Assembly (NCBI GenBank): GCA_048262655.1 | Contig: JBLXEY010000002.1 | Coordinates: 682,001 to 746,000, forward strand | Length of the DNA stretch: 64,000 nt | Direction of reading: 5' to 3' | DNA from: JABMNT01 sp048262655 | GTDB lineage: Bacteria; Pseudomonadota; Alphaproteobacteria; Rhodospirillales; Casp-alpha2 | In this document: piece after piece, positions 1 to 8,841 of the stretch | Layout of the letters: every line of letters begins with the position of its first letter | How positions within the stretch are numbered: the first letter of the stretch is position 1 | Program-made: the position numbers and the translations under genes | The notes under the pieces: generated by a model | Seen by the model: only the letters and a program-made list of their open reading frames with translations | Databases searched by the model: none | Told to the model about the DNA's origin: nothing

Positions 1-1185
1 TCGTAACCGTCGCAAATGCGCGGCAAAGTATCCCTGCTCGATAAAGGCCGCCAACGCGGGCTGCAGCGCGAGGGCGGGATGATCATCTAGTGCTGCGCGC
101 ACGCGAAGGAACGGATCCACCAAAAAGTCGGGCAGGACGACGTAGCCCAAACGAAGGGTGGGAAATAAAATTTTTGAAAACGTTCCTACATAAATCACGC
201 GCCCTTCGTCATCGAGCCCCTGAAGCGCAGAAAGCGGCTTGCCAGAATATCGAAAATCACTGTCGTAATCGTCTTCCAAAATCCAGGCTGTATTTTCATG
301 GGCCCAGCGCAACAGTTCAAGCCGCCGGGCCAAGCTCATGGTGACGCCAAGCGGATACTGATGCGATGGTGTAACGGCTGCCAGAACAGCTTCACAGGCG
401 AGAGCCCTCCCCTGTGAAACGGATATCCCCTCATTATCAACCGGCACATGAACAAGTTCAGCCCCGGCTGCTTTAAGGGTGTTTCTAAGCCCCGAGTAGC
501 CAGGGTTTTCAACCCAGACCTTGTCACCCGGGTCAATGATGGTTCGGGCTATCAGGTCAAGCGCTTGCTGCGCCCCTGAAGTTATAATGACATTTTCACC
601 ACGGCAATTGAGCCCCCGTACAGCCCCCAGGTAAGAGGCAACCAAATCACGAAGCGGCCGATACCCCGACAAGTCTCCTGAAAACATCTGATCCTTTGGA
701 GGATGACGCCAGAAACGACCAACGAGGCGACTCCATACTGCAAAGGGAAACGTATCCAGATCGGGGAGCCCAGGTCGAAATGCACGACGGATATCGCCGC
801 CTTCCGATTGTCGTGAGGCCGCAATACCATCGAGCAATTTCGATAATTTTCCAGTTTTTAACGGCTCGTCACGAACCGTGTTATCGTGCTTGCGTGCTGA
901 CAAAAGTTCCTCAGGTAGAACCTTTGAAACCCGCGTTCCAGAGCCGATCATCCCCTCGGTATAGCCCTCAGCATAAAGCCGTTCGAAGGCTGCCAATACC
1001 GTATTTCGAGACACCTTTAATTCTGTCGCCAAGGTTCTGGACGCCGGCAGCCGGGTACCGGGAGCCAACCGGCCTGACAAAATAGCGTCGCGGATCTGGT
1101 CAAAAATCTGAATCTGCAAAGCGATGGTGGACGCTTTGTCAATCGCTACGGCAAGCAGTGGCGATTTTTGTTGGCTTTCCGACAT
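1..1185 (-). CDS. MocR/PdxR-type transcriptional regulator with aminotransferase domain (3' end cut by window)
   Basis: Reading down from ATG at 1185 the frame is open for 395 codons to the left edge, so the C-terminus is missing. An N-terminal GntR-type winged helix (about residues 22-85, with LPASRTLATELKVSRNTV) is followed by a class I aminotransferase fold. This is the MocR architecture, in which the aminotransferase domain senses PLP or an amino compound. The PLP lysine is K338 in SKILFPTLRLG; ILEDDYDSDFRY is also typical of the family. It is divergent from the molybdopterin oxidoreductase at 1300, with repeats between them that may be its operators, so it probably controls that gene and itself. 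The ligand is unknown. Confidence 0.9.
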   Translation of the reverse strand, partial: MSESQQKSPLLAVAIDKASTIALQIQIFDQIRDAILSGRLAPGTRLPASRTLATELKVSRNTVLAAFERLYAEGYTEGMIGSGTRVSKVLPEELLSARKHDNTVRDEPLKTGKLSKLLDGIAASRQSEGGDIRRAFRPGLPDLDTFPFAVWSRLVGRFWRHPPKDQMFSGDLSGYRPLRDLVASYLGAVRGLNCRGENVIITSGAQQALDLIARTIIDPGDKVWVENPGYSGLRNTLKAAGAELVHVPVDNEGISVSQGRALACEAVLAAVTPSHQYPLGVTMSLARRLELLRWAHENTAWILEDDYDSDFRYSGKPLSALQGLDDEGRVIYVGTFSKILFPTLRLGYVVLPDFLVDPFLRVRAALDDHPALALQPALAAFIEQGYFAAHLRRLR

Positions 1186-1202
1186 GATGCCCCTCTTAAA
1201 AT

Positions 1203-1260
1203 GGCTCTATCATTATTGCCTAAATGGACCTTATAACAAAGCCAATTTTAGGGTCTTATA
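1203..1260. promoter_or_regulatory. Putative MocR operator: three spaced direct repeats
   Basis: The 114-bp divergent spacer carries GGCTCTATCA (1203-1212), GGACCTTATA (1226-1235) and GGGTCTTATA (1251-1260), with start-to-start spacing of 23 and 25 bp. MocR-family regulators such as TauR and PdxR are known to bind direct repeats of this general kind in divergent promoters. The assignment is by position and pattern only; the first copy is the weakest match. Confidence 0.4.
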
Positions 1261-1299
1261 CAGCGAACGTTTTTAAAACCTCAAAAGAGAACTGACGCC

Positions 1300-3336
1300 A
1301 TGATCAAAGAACTCCCCAGTGTGTGTCCCATGGACTGCCCCGACACCTGCAGCCTGACTGTCTGTGTCGAGGATGATAAGGTCGTTAAGGTCCGCGGATC
1401 AAATACCAACCCGTATACGAACAGTGTTCTCTGTAACAAGATTTCAAGATACTACCCGGAGTTTGTTCATGGCGAAAACCGGCTGACGCACCCGTTACGG
1501 CGTACGGGCGCCAAAGGAGACGGCGCCTTCGGACAGATTTCGTGGGAACAGGCATTTGACACAATCTACGACAATTTCTCCCAGGCCATCGCCGCACATG
1601 GACCACAATCGATCGTCCCGCTCAATTACGCAGGGCCGCATGGGATGATATCTGATTCCTCCATCGACGGCCGGTTTTTCCACAAAATGGGCGCGACGCT
1701 TCTAAACCGGGGGGCTTTGTGTGGCGGCGTCAAAAGTGAAGCTTACAAAAGCATGTTTGGCGGCATGCCAACGATGCCACCCGAACAGGCCGTTAAATCA
1801 AAACTCATTGTCATTTGGGGCAACAACGTCACCGTCTCAAACTTGCATTTTACCCGAATTGCAAAAGAAGCCCGCAAAAACGGCGCGAAACTGATCGTCG
1901 TCGATCCGAAACGGGTTAAAATTGCGGAAACGGCAGATATGCATCTGGCGATCACGCCCGGAACGGATGTTGTCTTGGCCTGGGCTATCGCATTGGAGCT
2001 GGAGCGCTTGGGCGGAATTGATCAAGAATTCGTTCAAAAATGGGTTCACGGGTTTGAAGGTTTTATGGAAGCGGCACGTCAGGTTACGGTTGAATCCGCT
2101 GCCGACATCTGCGGCATCAACGCCTATAAAATCCGTGCCTTTGCCTCTCTTTATCATAATACCAATCCGGCCGTGATCAACATCGGCAATGGCATGGAAC
2201 GGAATCGTAATGGCGGTAGCGGCAATCGGGCGGCGATGGCTCTGCCCGTCTTGGCTGGTAAATTTGGCATCGAAGGTGGCGGATTGATAGGCAAGGCTGG
2301 CAATGCCTTTCCCGCGACACCGGACCGGCGCAAAGGAACTGACCTTATTCCGGAAGGCACCCGCACGTTTAACATCATCGACGTTGCAAAGCACATGCTG
2401 GATGACACACTCGAAATTCCGGTTAAAGGCGTGTTCATTTATAACCACAATCCGGTTAGCGTGCACCCGGACCAAAACCGGATGAAACGGGCCTTATCGC
2501 GGGAAGATATCTTTGTGGTCGGTTGCGATGTCGCCATGACTGACAGCATGGCCTACTGTGATATTGTCCTGCCAGCATCGACACATTTTGAGTTCGCCGA
2601 TGTTTATGGCGCTTATGGTCAGCAGTTTCTTCAAAGGGCTGAGCCGGTGATCCCGCGGGTTGGCAATTCACTGCCCAATACAGAAATCTTTCGGCGTTTG
2701 GCCGCCCGTTTTGGCTATACGGATGATATTTTCACGCGATCAGATAGCGAGCTCATGGATGAGAGCCTTGACTTAGATGACCCACGCTTGAAGGGATACC
2801 GGCCATCTGAATTGCCTCTTGATAAAGCAATCCCTATGGAATTCGATGGTGGCGAAGCGACCCCTTTTGTAAACACCTTCCCAACCACCAAAAGCGGTAA
2901 GGTAGAGCTGACGTCTGTTGATCTGGCGCAACGCTTTGATCAGTTGGTACCGACCTTCCGGGAACTAAAATCCGACTTCCCCCTTTATTTGATCACACCG
3001 TCTTCGGACAAACGCATTAACGCGACATTTGGCGGTTTGAAAGCCAGCGACGGCATTCAGGTTTTGGAGATGCATCCGGATGACGCGGCTGCGCGTGATC
3101 TTGAAGAAGGAGCCATCGTTAAAGTCTGGAATGACCTGGGCGAGGTGACTCTATCCCTCAAGGTCACGGACGCGGTTCGGCCGGGTACGATTTATTCGCC
3201 CAAAGGGGCCTGGTTCAAGACCAGCGACACCGGGCAAACGACCTGCGCCCTGATTCCGGGCGATATCTATGCCGACCTTATTGGAGGCGCGTGTTATAAT
3301 GACACTCGGGTCGAAGTCGCGGAAAAGGTGGCTTAG
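1300..3336 (+). CDS. Molybdopterin-dependent oxidoreductase, [4Fe-4S]-containing
   Basis: A 678-aa member of the CISM (DMSO reductase) superfamily. Cys9, Cys13, Cys17 and Cys45 form the N-terminal [4Fe-4S] motif (CPMDCPDTC, then VLCNK). The molybdopterin domains follow (WGNNVTVSNLHF, VVDPKRVKIAETADMHL), and a C-terminal dinucleotide-binding domain covers about residues 560-675. Cys141 in NRGALCGGVKS lies where the Mo ligand is expected, but this is inferred. No Tat signal, electron-transfer subunit or membrane anchor is seen, so it is probably a cytoplasmic single-subunit enzyme. It resembles uncharacterised alphaproteobacterial oxidoreductases of this fold, and the substrate cannot be told. 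The divergent MocR gene suggests induction by an amino or PLP-linked compound; modABC for molybdate uptake lies at 21.5 kb. Confidence 0.88.
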   Translation: MIKELPSVCPMDCPDTCSLTVCVEDDKVVKVRGSNTNPYTNSVLCNKISRYYPEFVHGENRLTHPLRRTGAKGDGAFGQISWEQAFDTIYDNFSQAIAAHGPQSIVPLNYAGPHGMISDSSIDGRFFHKMGATLLNRGALCGGVKSEAYKSMFGGMPTMPPEQAVKSKLIVIWGNNVTVSNLHFTRIAKEARKNGAKLIVVDPKRVKIAETADMHLAITPGTDVVLAWAIALELERLGGIDQEFVQKWVHGFEGFMEAARQVTVESAADICGINAYKIRAFASLYHNTNPAVINIGNGMERNRNGGSGNRAAMALPVLAGKFGIEGGGLIGKAGNAFPATPDRRKGTDLIPEGTRTFNIIDVAKHMLDDTLEIPVKGVFIYNHNPVSVHPDQNRMKRALSREDIFVVGCDVAMTDSMAYCDIVLPASTHFEFADVYGAYGQQFLQRAEPVIPRVGNSLPNTEIFRRLAARFGYTDDIFTRSDSELMDESLDLDDPRLKGYRPSELPLDKAIPMEFDGGEATPFVNTFPTTKSGKVELTSVDLAQRFDQLVPTFRELKSDFPLYLITPSSDKRINATFGGLKASDGIQVLEMHPDDAAARDLEEGAIVKVWNDLGEVTLSLKVTDAVRPGTIYSPKGAWFKTSDTGQTTCALIPGDIYADLIGGACYNDTRVEVAEKVA

Positions 3337-3354
3337 GCCAATACGCGGCGCGTG

Positions 3355-4326
3355 TTAGGCAAGAGCAACGCCTTTGATCAATTGGTCAGCCGCCTGCGCT
3401 GGGTTCAGTTGACGGTCCAAGGTTTGCCCCAGCAGCTTAACCATGCTGCCCCGGCTATCTTGTTCCAACAGATCGCGAAGCTGGTCCTGCGCTGTTTTCA
3501 AAATGCGCATTTCGGTTATTTCGCGCTGTCGAACCTGCAATTCACCAGATGTGTTTAAGTGTTGAAGGTGGGCTTGCATGTTTTTGCAAAGATCATCGAT
3601 GCCCCTATCTGTCTCAGCACTGGTCGCGATGATCGGAACGTCCCAGCCAAAACGGTCCCGACCGCTCGCACCGAGTTTCATCATTGAATTCAGATCCAAT
3701 GCGGTCTTGGCGGCATCTTCTTTATCACTCTTGGTAACAACGTGAATATCTGCAATTTCCAGCACCCCGGCCTTGATCGCTTGCACGCCATCGCCCAAAC
3801 CCGGCGCAGAAACAACGAGCACACTATGAGCAGCGCGGGCAATGTCAATTTCATCTTGGCCAACGCCAACCGTTTCAATGAAAACCATATCAAAACCAGC
3901 GGCATCCAGAACATCGACGGTATCAAGGCAGGCCCGCGCCAGGCCACCCAGCGCACCCCGGGTCGCCAATGAGCGCATGAACACGCCGTCATCAAGGGCC
4001 AATTGCCCCATCCGGACGCGATCACCCATGATCGCCCCACCGCTATAGGGACTGGAAGGATCAACAGCGATGATTCCTACTCTCAATCCCGTTTTTCGCA
4101 GGGTTTTGACCATTGATTGAACCAGAGTTGATTTACCACTGCCCGGCACGCCCGTAATGCCGATGATATGGGCATTTCCAGCACGCGCATAAAGCGCAGC
4201 ATGCAATTCGCCGCGTTCCGGCTGGCGAGACTCCAGAATAGACATCGCCCGGGCAATCGCCCGACGGTCCCCAGACAGGACGCCCTCAATCAGTGATGTC
4301 ATCAGCATTTCGTGCATCGAGTCCAT
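3355..4326 (-). CDS. meaB: Methylmalonyl-CoA mutase-associated GTPase MeaB
   Basis: A G3E-family P-loop GTPase of 323 aa that protects and reloads the adenosylcobalamin cofactor of methylmalonyl-CoA mutase. Visible motifs are the Walker A GVPGSGKST, AVDPSSPYSGGAIMGDRVRM, the switch region ETVGVGQDE, the base-recognition motif TKSD, and a helical C-terminal dimerisation arm. The ATG at 4326 overlaps the upstream carbonic-anhydrase-like gene by 41 bp; in-frame ATGs at 4317, 4308 and 4302 would shorten the overlap, so the start is uncertain. No mutase gene is in the window, so the partner must be elsewhere. Confidence 0.93.
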   Translation of the reverse strand: MDSMHEMLMTSLIEGVLSGDRRAIARAMSILESRQPERGELHAALYARAGNAHIIGITGVPGSGKSTLVQSMVKTLRKTGLRVGIIAVDPSSPYSGGAIMGDRVRMGQLALDDGVFMRSLATRGALGGLARACLDTVDVLDAAGFDMVFIETVGVGQDEIDIARAAHSVLVVSAPGLGDGVQAIKAGVLEIADIHVVTKSDKEDAAKTALDLNSMMKLGASGRDRFGWDVPIIATSAETDRGIDDLCKNMQAHLQHLNTSGELQVRQREITEMRILKTAQDQLRDLLEQDSRGSMVKLLGQTLDRQLNPAQAADQLIKGVALA

Positions 4327-4837
4327 TAGCGATGTATTCGGCTGCCAAATCTCTGTACACAGGCCAGATATAATTAATCATTCCTTGATCCGATTGGCGA
4401 ACATCGCGCAGATACCGGGCGGGCGACCCGGCCCACAATTGACCGGACAGCACACGTTTTCCGGGCGGCACAAGTGATCCCGCTGCCACCAAAGCGCCAG
4501 CCTCGACGACACTGCCATCCATTACAGTGGCCTGCATGCCAATCATCGCCCCTTCCTCAAGGGTGCAGGCATGAATAAGCGCCATATGTCCAATCGTTAC
4601 CTTTGGCCCAATATAGGTTCCGTAGTTGCGGCTATCGACATGGATGATTGTTCCATCCTGAATATTGGTGTCCTCGCCGACACGAATCTCGTTCATATCG
4701 CCGCGCAACACGCAGTTGTACCAAATGCTGCTTCCTTTGCCGATCACCACATCGCCAATAATCTGCGCATTTGGCGCAACGAATGCGGCGTCCGATATTT
4801 GTGGCGTTTTGCCACGAAATGAAATGATGTTGTCCAT
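4286..4837 (-). CDS. Gamma-carbonic anhydrase-like left-handed beta-helix protein
   Basis: 183 aa with hexapeptide repeats typical of the gamma-CA/PaaY/YrdA family (NAQIIGDVVIGKGSSIWYN, VRGD-like LRGDMNEIRVG, NIQDG, TIGHMALIHACTLE, IGMQATVMDG). The metal-binding histidines expected in the family are present in IIHVDS, TIGHM and LIHACTLEE. It is expected to be a cytoplasmic trimer. Whether it has carbonic anhydrase activity or an acyltransferase-like role cannot be decided from sequence. It overlaps meaB and lies 21 bp from the isochorismatase-like gene, so the three probably form one transcript. Confidence 0.88.
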   Translation of the reverse strand: MDNIISFRGKTPQISDAAFVAPNAQIIGDVVIGKGSSIWYNCVLRGDMNEIRVGEDTNIQDGTIIHVDSRNYGTYIGPKVTIGHMALIHACTLEEGAMIGMQATVMDGSVVEAGALVAAGSLVPPGKRVLSGQLWAGSPARYLRDVRQSDQGMINYIWPVYRDLAAEYIANGLDARNADDITD

Positions 4838-4858
4838 GCGATTGCCGCCTGTCGCCTT

Positions 4859-5401
4859 CTATTTGACCAACGGTAGCAATTCTTTGAATTCTGGCGTCGC
4901 CGCCTGGCCAAGCCATTCAAACACGACCATTTCCGTCGTCACGATCCCTGCCCCGGCCGCACTGAGGCGATCCAGACACGCCTTTTCACTCTCCGGAGTC
5001 CGCGAAGAGGTGGCATCTGTGACAATAAAGATTTCATAGCCTTGTTGCATGAGGTCCATGCCCGTCTGCAACACACAAATATGCGCCTCCATGCCAGCAA
5101 TAACAGCTTGTTTTCTCCCCAGAGACTTAAACGTTTCCGCGAATGTCACATCTTTCATGCAAGAGAAATGAAGCTTTTCAAGGACCGGTGCGTTACCCTG
5201 ATATTTCAACAAATCCGGAACCGTCCTCCCCAATCCTTTGGGATATTGCTCGGTGAGCAACGTTGGCACCAACAACCGGCTCGCAGCTTGCATCAGCGTC
5301 CCCGCATTCTTGATTGTTTTTGCCGGCGCTTGCATGGCTGGAACCAGCCGCTCTTGCATATCAATAACGATCAGGCAGGAGTTTTGGGGGTCTATAAGCA
5401 C
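4859..5401 (-). CDS. Isochorismatase-family cysteine hydrolase
   Basis: 180 aa with the family catalytic triad: Asp in VIDMQERL, Lys in LEKLHFSC and the nucleophilic Cys in EAHICVLQT. The start is a GTG at 5401 with AAAGG about 7 nt upstream; the next in-frame Met lies inside the IDMQ motif, so GTG is needed. It is closest in style to the YcaC/nicotinamidase-like group of small hydrolases that remove amide or vinyl-ether groups. The substrate is unknown. It is the first gene of the minus-strand trio with the gamma-CA-like protein and meaB. Confidence 0.85.
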   Translation of the reverse strand: MLIDPQNSCLIVIDMQERLVPAMQAPAKTIKNAGTLMQAASRLLVPTLLTEQYPKGLGRTVPDLLKYQGNAPVLEKLHFSCMKDVTFAETFKSLGRKQAVIAGMEAHICVLQTGMDLMQQGYEIFIVTDATSSRTPESEKACLDRLSAAGAGIVTTEMVVFEWLGQAATPEFKELLPLVK

Positions 5402-5491
5402 GATCAGGCCTTTCGATTTGTTTTATGGATTAACTAACCGCAAACCAACGATAAATAAAAGCAACAACAAGGCCCTATTTACCGAGAACGA

Positions 5492-5519
5492 TTGACTTCA
5501 TTGGTGGAATCCCTAATAT
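5492..5519 (+). promoter_or_regulatory. Putative sigma-70-type promoter of the DEAD-box helicase gene
   Basis: TTGACT (5492-5497) and TAATAT (5514-5519) are separated by 16 bp, close to the housekeeping consensus, in the 196-bp spacer before the helicase. A start of transcription near 5527 would leave a leader of about 70 nt, ending in an A-rich stretch just before the ATG at 5598. Confidence 0.45.
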
Positions 5520-5597
5520 GCCGCTGGATTATGGCCATAAGGGTCAAACACATACCGCCGCTTATCTTAAACTTGCGGACGAGAAAAAAATATATAC

Positions 5598-7070
5598 ATG
5601 AAATTTTCCGATTTTGGTCTTAGCGAAGAACTCTTGCGTGCAATCTCAGACGCAGGATACTCCGAACCAACCCCTATTCAGGCTCAAGCTATCCCTGTCG
5701 TCCTTATGGGACGCGATGTTTTGGGCTGCGCACAGACAGGTACCGGCAAAACCGCATCCTTCACTTTGCCGATGATTGAAATACTGGCATCAGGCCGCGC
5801 AAAAGCCCGGATGCCGAGATCGCTGATCCTGGAGCCAACGCGCGAACTTGCCGCGCAGGTCGCCGACAACTTTGACACTTATGGTAAATACCACAAACTT
5901 TCAAAAGCCTTGCTCATTGGCGGTTCCAGCATGGCCGAACAGCTCAAGGTACTCGACAAGGGCGTCGATGTTTTGATTGCCACCCCGGGACGGCTTCTCG
6001 ATGTCTTCGACCGCGGCCACCTGCTGATGAACGATGTGCGTACTTTGGTTATTGATGAAGCTGATCGGATGCTGGACATGGGTTTTATCCCTGACGTAGA
6101 AAAAATTGTTTCCCTCTTGTCGCCTCTCCGCACAACGCTGTTGTTCTCGGCCACAATGCCCAAGGAAATTAAATCGCTTGCCGATAAATTCCTGAGCAAT
6201 CCGAAAGAAATCACTGTTAGCCGCCCATCACAAACCGCTGATACCATTACGCAGGGCCTGATTATGGTCTCGCATAATGATGGCAAACGGCCTGGTGGCG
6301 GGCAAAAGGAAAAACGCGAAGTTCTGCGCCAGCTGATGCGCCGCGATAACCCGAAAAATGCGCTTATCTTCTGTAACCGAAAGCGTGACGTTGATATCGT
6401 GTGCAAGTCTTTGACAAAACATGGATTTGAAGCCGCGCGTCTGCATGGGGATATGGATCAGGCATCGCGTATGGAGACGCTGGGTAAGTTTAAGTCCGGC
6501 GATTTTAAATATATGGTCTGCTCTGATGTTGCGGCGCGTGGTCTTGATGTCCCGGAAATGAGCCACGTTTTTAACTTTGATGTGCCCACACATCCGGAAG
6601 ATTATGTCCACCGCATTGGTCGGACAGGACGTGCGGGCAATAAAGGTCACGCTTATACGATTGCCACTCGTGAAGACCGGAAATATCTGACCGGTATCGA
6701 GCAAACGACCGGATACAAAATCCCCGAAATTGATTTTGCTATCGAGACGACCTATACGCCGAAAACGGCACCGTCTGACGACGCGCCGAAAGAGGTGAAG
6801 GAAAAGCCTAAACGGCGGCGTTCGCGGGCGACCGCGTCAAGCAAACCGGAAGTCGATCCGCAAACGCCTGTTGAAGCCGTTGCCGACGTTCAGGCAGCCG
6901 ATGCTCCCGCCACGGAGGACGTCGTTCCCGCTTCAAAGCCAAAGCGCGCGACCAAGGCCAAGGTTAAGGCTCAACCAAAAGAGCAACCGGCCCCGTCAGG
7001 CCCGGTCAAAGGCCTCGGAAATCACATGCCAGCCTTTTTAATGGCAGAACCGATCCCCGTGAAGAAATAA
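5598..7070 (+). CDS. DEAD-box ATP-dependent RNA helicase, RhlE-like
   Basis: 490 aa with the full helicase motif set: Q motif TPIQAQAIP, motif I AQTGTGKT, Ia PTRELA, II IDEADRMLDMGF, III SAT, IV LIFCNRK, V DVAARGLDVP and VI HRIGRTGRAG. A short glycine/lysine-rich insert (KRPGGGQKEKRE) lies between the two RecA-like domains. From about residue 390 the C-terminus is a low-complexity Lys/Ala/Pro tail, likely an RNA-binding extension. It is expected to act in rRNA processing or mRNA turnover, often at low temperature. The gene appears monocistronic. Confidence 0.93.
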   Translation: MKFSDFGLSEELLRAISDAGYSEPTPIQAQAIPVVLMGRDVLGCAQTGTGKTASFTLPMIEILASGRAKARMPRSLILEPTRELAAQVADNFDTYGKYHKLSKALLIGGSSMAEQLKVLDKGVDVLIATPGRLLDVFDRGHLLMNDVRTLVIDEADRMLDMGFIPDVEKIVSLLSPLRTTLLFSATMPKEIKSLADKFLSNPKEITVSRPSQTADTITQGLIMVSHNDGKRPGGGQKEKREVLRQLMRRDNPKNALIFCNRKRDVDIVCKSLTKHGFEAARLHGDMDQASRMETLGKFKSGDFKYMVCSDVAARGLDVPEMSHVFNFDVPTHPEDYVHRIGRTGRAGNKGHAYTIATREDRKYLTGIEQTTGYKIPEIDFAIETTYTPKTAPSDDAPKEVKEKPKRRRSRATASSKPEVDPQTPVEAVADVQAADAPATEDVVPASKPKRATKAKVKAQPKEQPAPSGPVKGLGNHMPAFLMAEPIPVKK

Positions 7071-7278
7071 GCCATTAAAGGCGCGGCTTCTGCCATCATC
7101 ACATCTGTGAACGGTTTGATAGCGCAAAAAATTAACCAAAATATTGTTTATTTTCGTTGATTTTTATAAATGCGCCGCAATGACTTAGTTTCTGGAAACG
7201 TTAGCAGTTCAACATACGATAACGTAAGACGCCTAGCCTCTATGGCAAAACTAAATGACTTCAGTTTATGTGCCGAAC

Positions 7279-7668
7279 CTACAACGGCGCAACCTCTGGC
7301 CTCGAAACATAAGTAAAAGTCTTAGTGATGATTTGCCAACGACCATTGATTTTCAGGAGCGTCAAATAATCTGTATACATCTGGTCACCTAACGCAATGT
7401 AGACTTTTGCGTAAGCGCATTCAGGTCCAGATTGATCAATTGTAATAATCCCATCCTCACGCGGATCGCCCCGATCCGACGGCTTGGTTCGCCCCGCCAC
7501 ACGAGCATAAACGGTATCCATATCGTGATCCGTCATCGGGTCATGAGTAGCGCAATAGAGGTGGCACGAGGGATGAAAGATGGATTTCAATTTATCAACG
7601 TCCCCCTCATAAAAACCTTCAAAATAGGTGGCAAGGGCATTCGCGATCATCGCACTATCGTTACTCAT
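7279..7668 (-). CDS. NTF2-like (SnoaL/lumazine-binding-type) family protein
   Basis: 129 aa with the cone-shaped alpha+beta fold signature of the NTF2-like superfamily (IANALATYFEGFYEGDVDKLKSI, ending with LKINGRWQIITKTFTY). The ATG at 7668 has GGGAG upstream. Members range from enzymes to ligand binders and no catalytic residues can be assigned here. It starts 20 bp after the end of thiSG on the same strand, so it is probably co-transcribed with it, but a role in thiamine synthesis is not shown. Confidence 0.75.
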   Translation of the reverse strand: MSNDSAMIANALATYFEGFYEGDVDKLKSIFHPSCHLYCATHDPMTDHDMDTVYARVAGRTKPSDRGDPREDGIITIDQSGPECAYAKVYIALGDQMYTDYLTLLKINGRWQIITKTFTYVSRPEVAPL

Positions 7669-7688
7669 AACTCAGCTCCCGTTTCGGT

Positions 7689-8669
7689 TTAAATAAGCCC
7701 CGCCAGTGGTGACGACGGATCTGCGTACATGCGTTTTGGCATTCGACCGGCTAAATAGGACAGGCGACCGGCTTCAACCGCGGCTTTCATGGCCCGGGCC
7801 ATTTTGATCGGGTCCTTGGCTTCTGCAATGGCTGTGTTCATCAAAACGCCATCGACGCCTAATTCCATGGCAATGGCGGCGTCAGATGCTGTACCAACCC
7901 CTGCATCGACGATAACCGGCACATTTGATTGCTCAACAATAAGCCGGATATTAACCGGATTTTGGATACCCAGACCGGAACCAATCGGCGCACCGAGCGG
8001 CATGATGGCAACAGCGCCCGCTTCTTCCAGGCGCTTACAAATGACAGGATCATCAGAACAGTAAACCATCACCTGAAAACCCTCTTTCGTGAGCGCCTCT
8101 GTGGCTGCCAATGTCTCGATCATTTGCGGGTACAGGGTTTTTTGATCGGCCAGGATTTCCAATTTCACCAGATCCCAGCCCCCGGCTTCACGTGCCAGGC
8201 GTAAAGTACGGACAGCATCGTCTGTCGTGAAACAGCCAGCCGTATTTGGCAGATAGGTATAAATTTTTGGATCAACATAATCGACAAGCATGGGTTGGTC
8301 CGGGTCCGTCAGGTTAACCCGCCGCACAGCAACGGTCACCATTTCGATCCCGGCAGCTTCACAAGCCTGACGGTTAATATCGTAGTCTTTGTATTTTCCA
8401 GTACCGATGATCAAACGCGATGAAAAAGTCCGCCCGGCGATCACCAATGGGTCTTCGTTGGCACTTTGGTCGCCTCCACCAATAAAATGTACGATCTCCA
8501 ACCGATCACCGTCGCTAAGATCGGTGTTCATATAGGTCGATTTCGGCACGATTTCCAAATTGCGTTCGACGGCCACTTTTTTGGAATCAAGGCCAATCTT
8601 TCCCAACAGTTGCTCCAGGGTCAGAGCTTCGTCGTAGGTTTTGTCTTCGCCGTTTATTGTTAAACGCAT
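7689..8669 (-). CDS. thiG: Fused sulfur carrier protein ThiS / thiazole synthase ThiG
   Basis: 326 aa combining ThiS (about residues 1-66, ending FIGGG) and ThiG (about 72-326) in one chain. ThiG builds the thiazole phosphate of thiamine from deoxyxylulose phosphate, dehydroglycine and sulfur; its Schiff-base lysine is in DLVKLEILAD, and the phosphate site includes GVGTASDAAIAMELG. ThiS normally ends in a free Gly-Gly that becomes a thiocarboxylate, but here the glycines are internal, a known variant annotated as bifunctional. The ATG at 8669 is chosen over an upstream in-frame start at 8720 because it matches the ThiS N-terminus (MRLTINGE). No TPP riboswitch was seen upstream, and thiO, thiE and thiF are not nearby. 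Confidence 0.93.
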   Translation of the reverse strand: MRLTINGEDKTYDEALTLEQLLGKIGLDSKKVAVERNLEIVPKSTYMNTDLSDGDRLEIVHFIGGGDQSANEDPLVIAGRTFSSRLIIGTGKYKDYDINRQACEAAGIEMVTVAVRRVNLTDPDQPMLVDYVDPKIYTYLPNTAGCFTTDDAVRTLRLAREAGGWDLVKLEILADQKTLYPQMIETLAATEALTKEGFQVMVYCSDDPVICKRLEEAGAVAIMPLGAPIGSGLGIQNPVNIRLIVEQSNVPVIVDAGVGTASDAAIAMELGVDGVLMNTAIAEAKDPIKMARAMKAAVEAGRLSYLAGRMPKRMYADPSSPLAGLI

Positions 8670-8841
8670 TTGAATTATCCGTAAATTTTTTGTGTTAAAG
8701 AAGCGCAGGTTTCGCTGCAAATTCGTTGGTGATTATGAGCACAGCAACAGATGCGTCAACCCACATGTCATCTTCTGAAAACTGGACAATTCGAAAAAAT
8801 TAAGAGACACCTGTGTGCAGCAAGTATGGAGTCACGATGCG

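Noticed and set aside
1837..2475. Minus-strand open frame of 212 codons inside the molybdopterin oxidoreductase
   Set aside because: No domain or ribosome site; the plus-strand gene is fully supported by conserved motifs throughout.
8670..8841. Possible TPP riboswitch before thiSG
   Set aside because: I searched for the conserved CTGAGA and CCTGAT-type segments on the minus strand and did not find them; the spacer is only 172 bp and shared with the divergent NUDIX gene.
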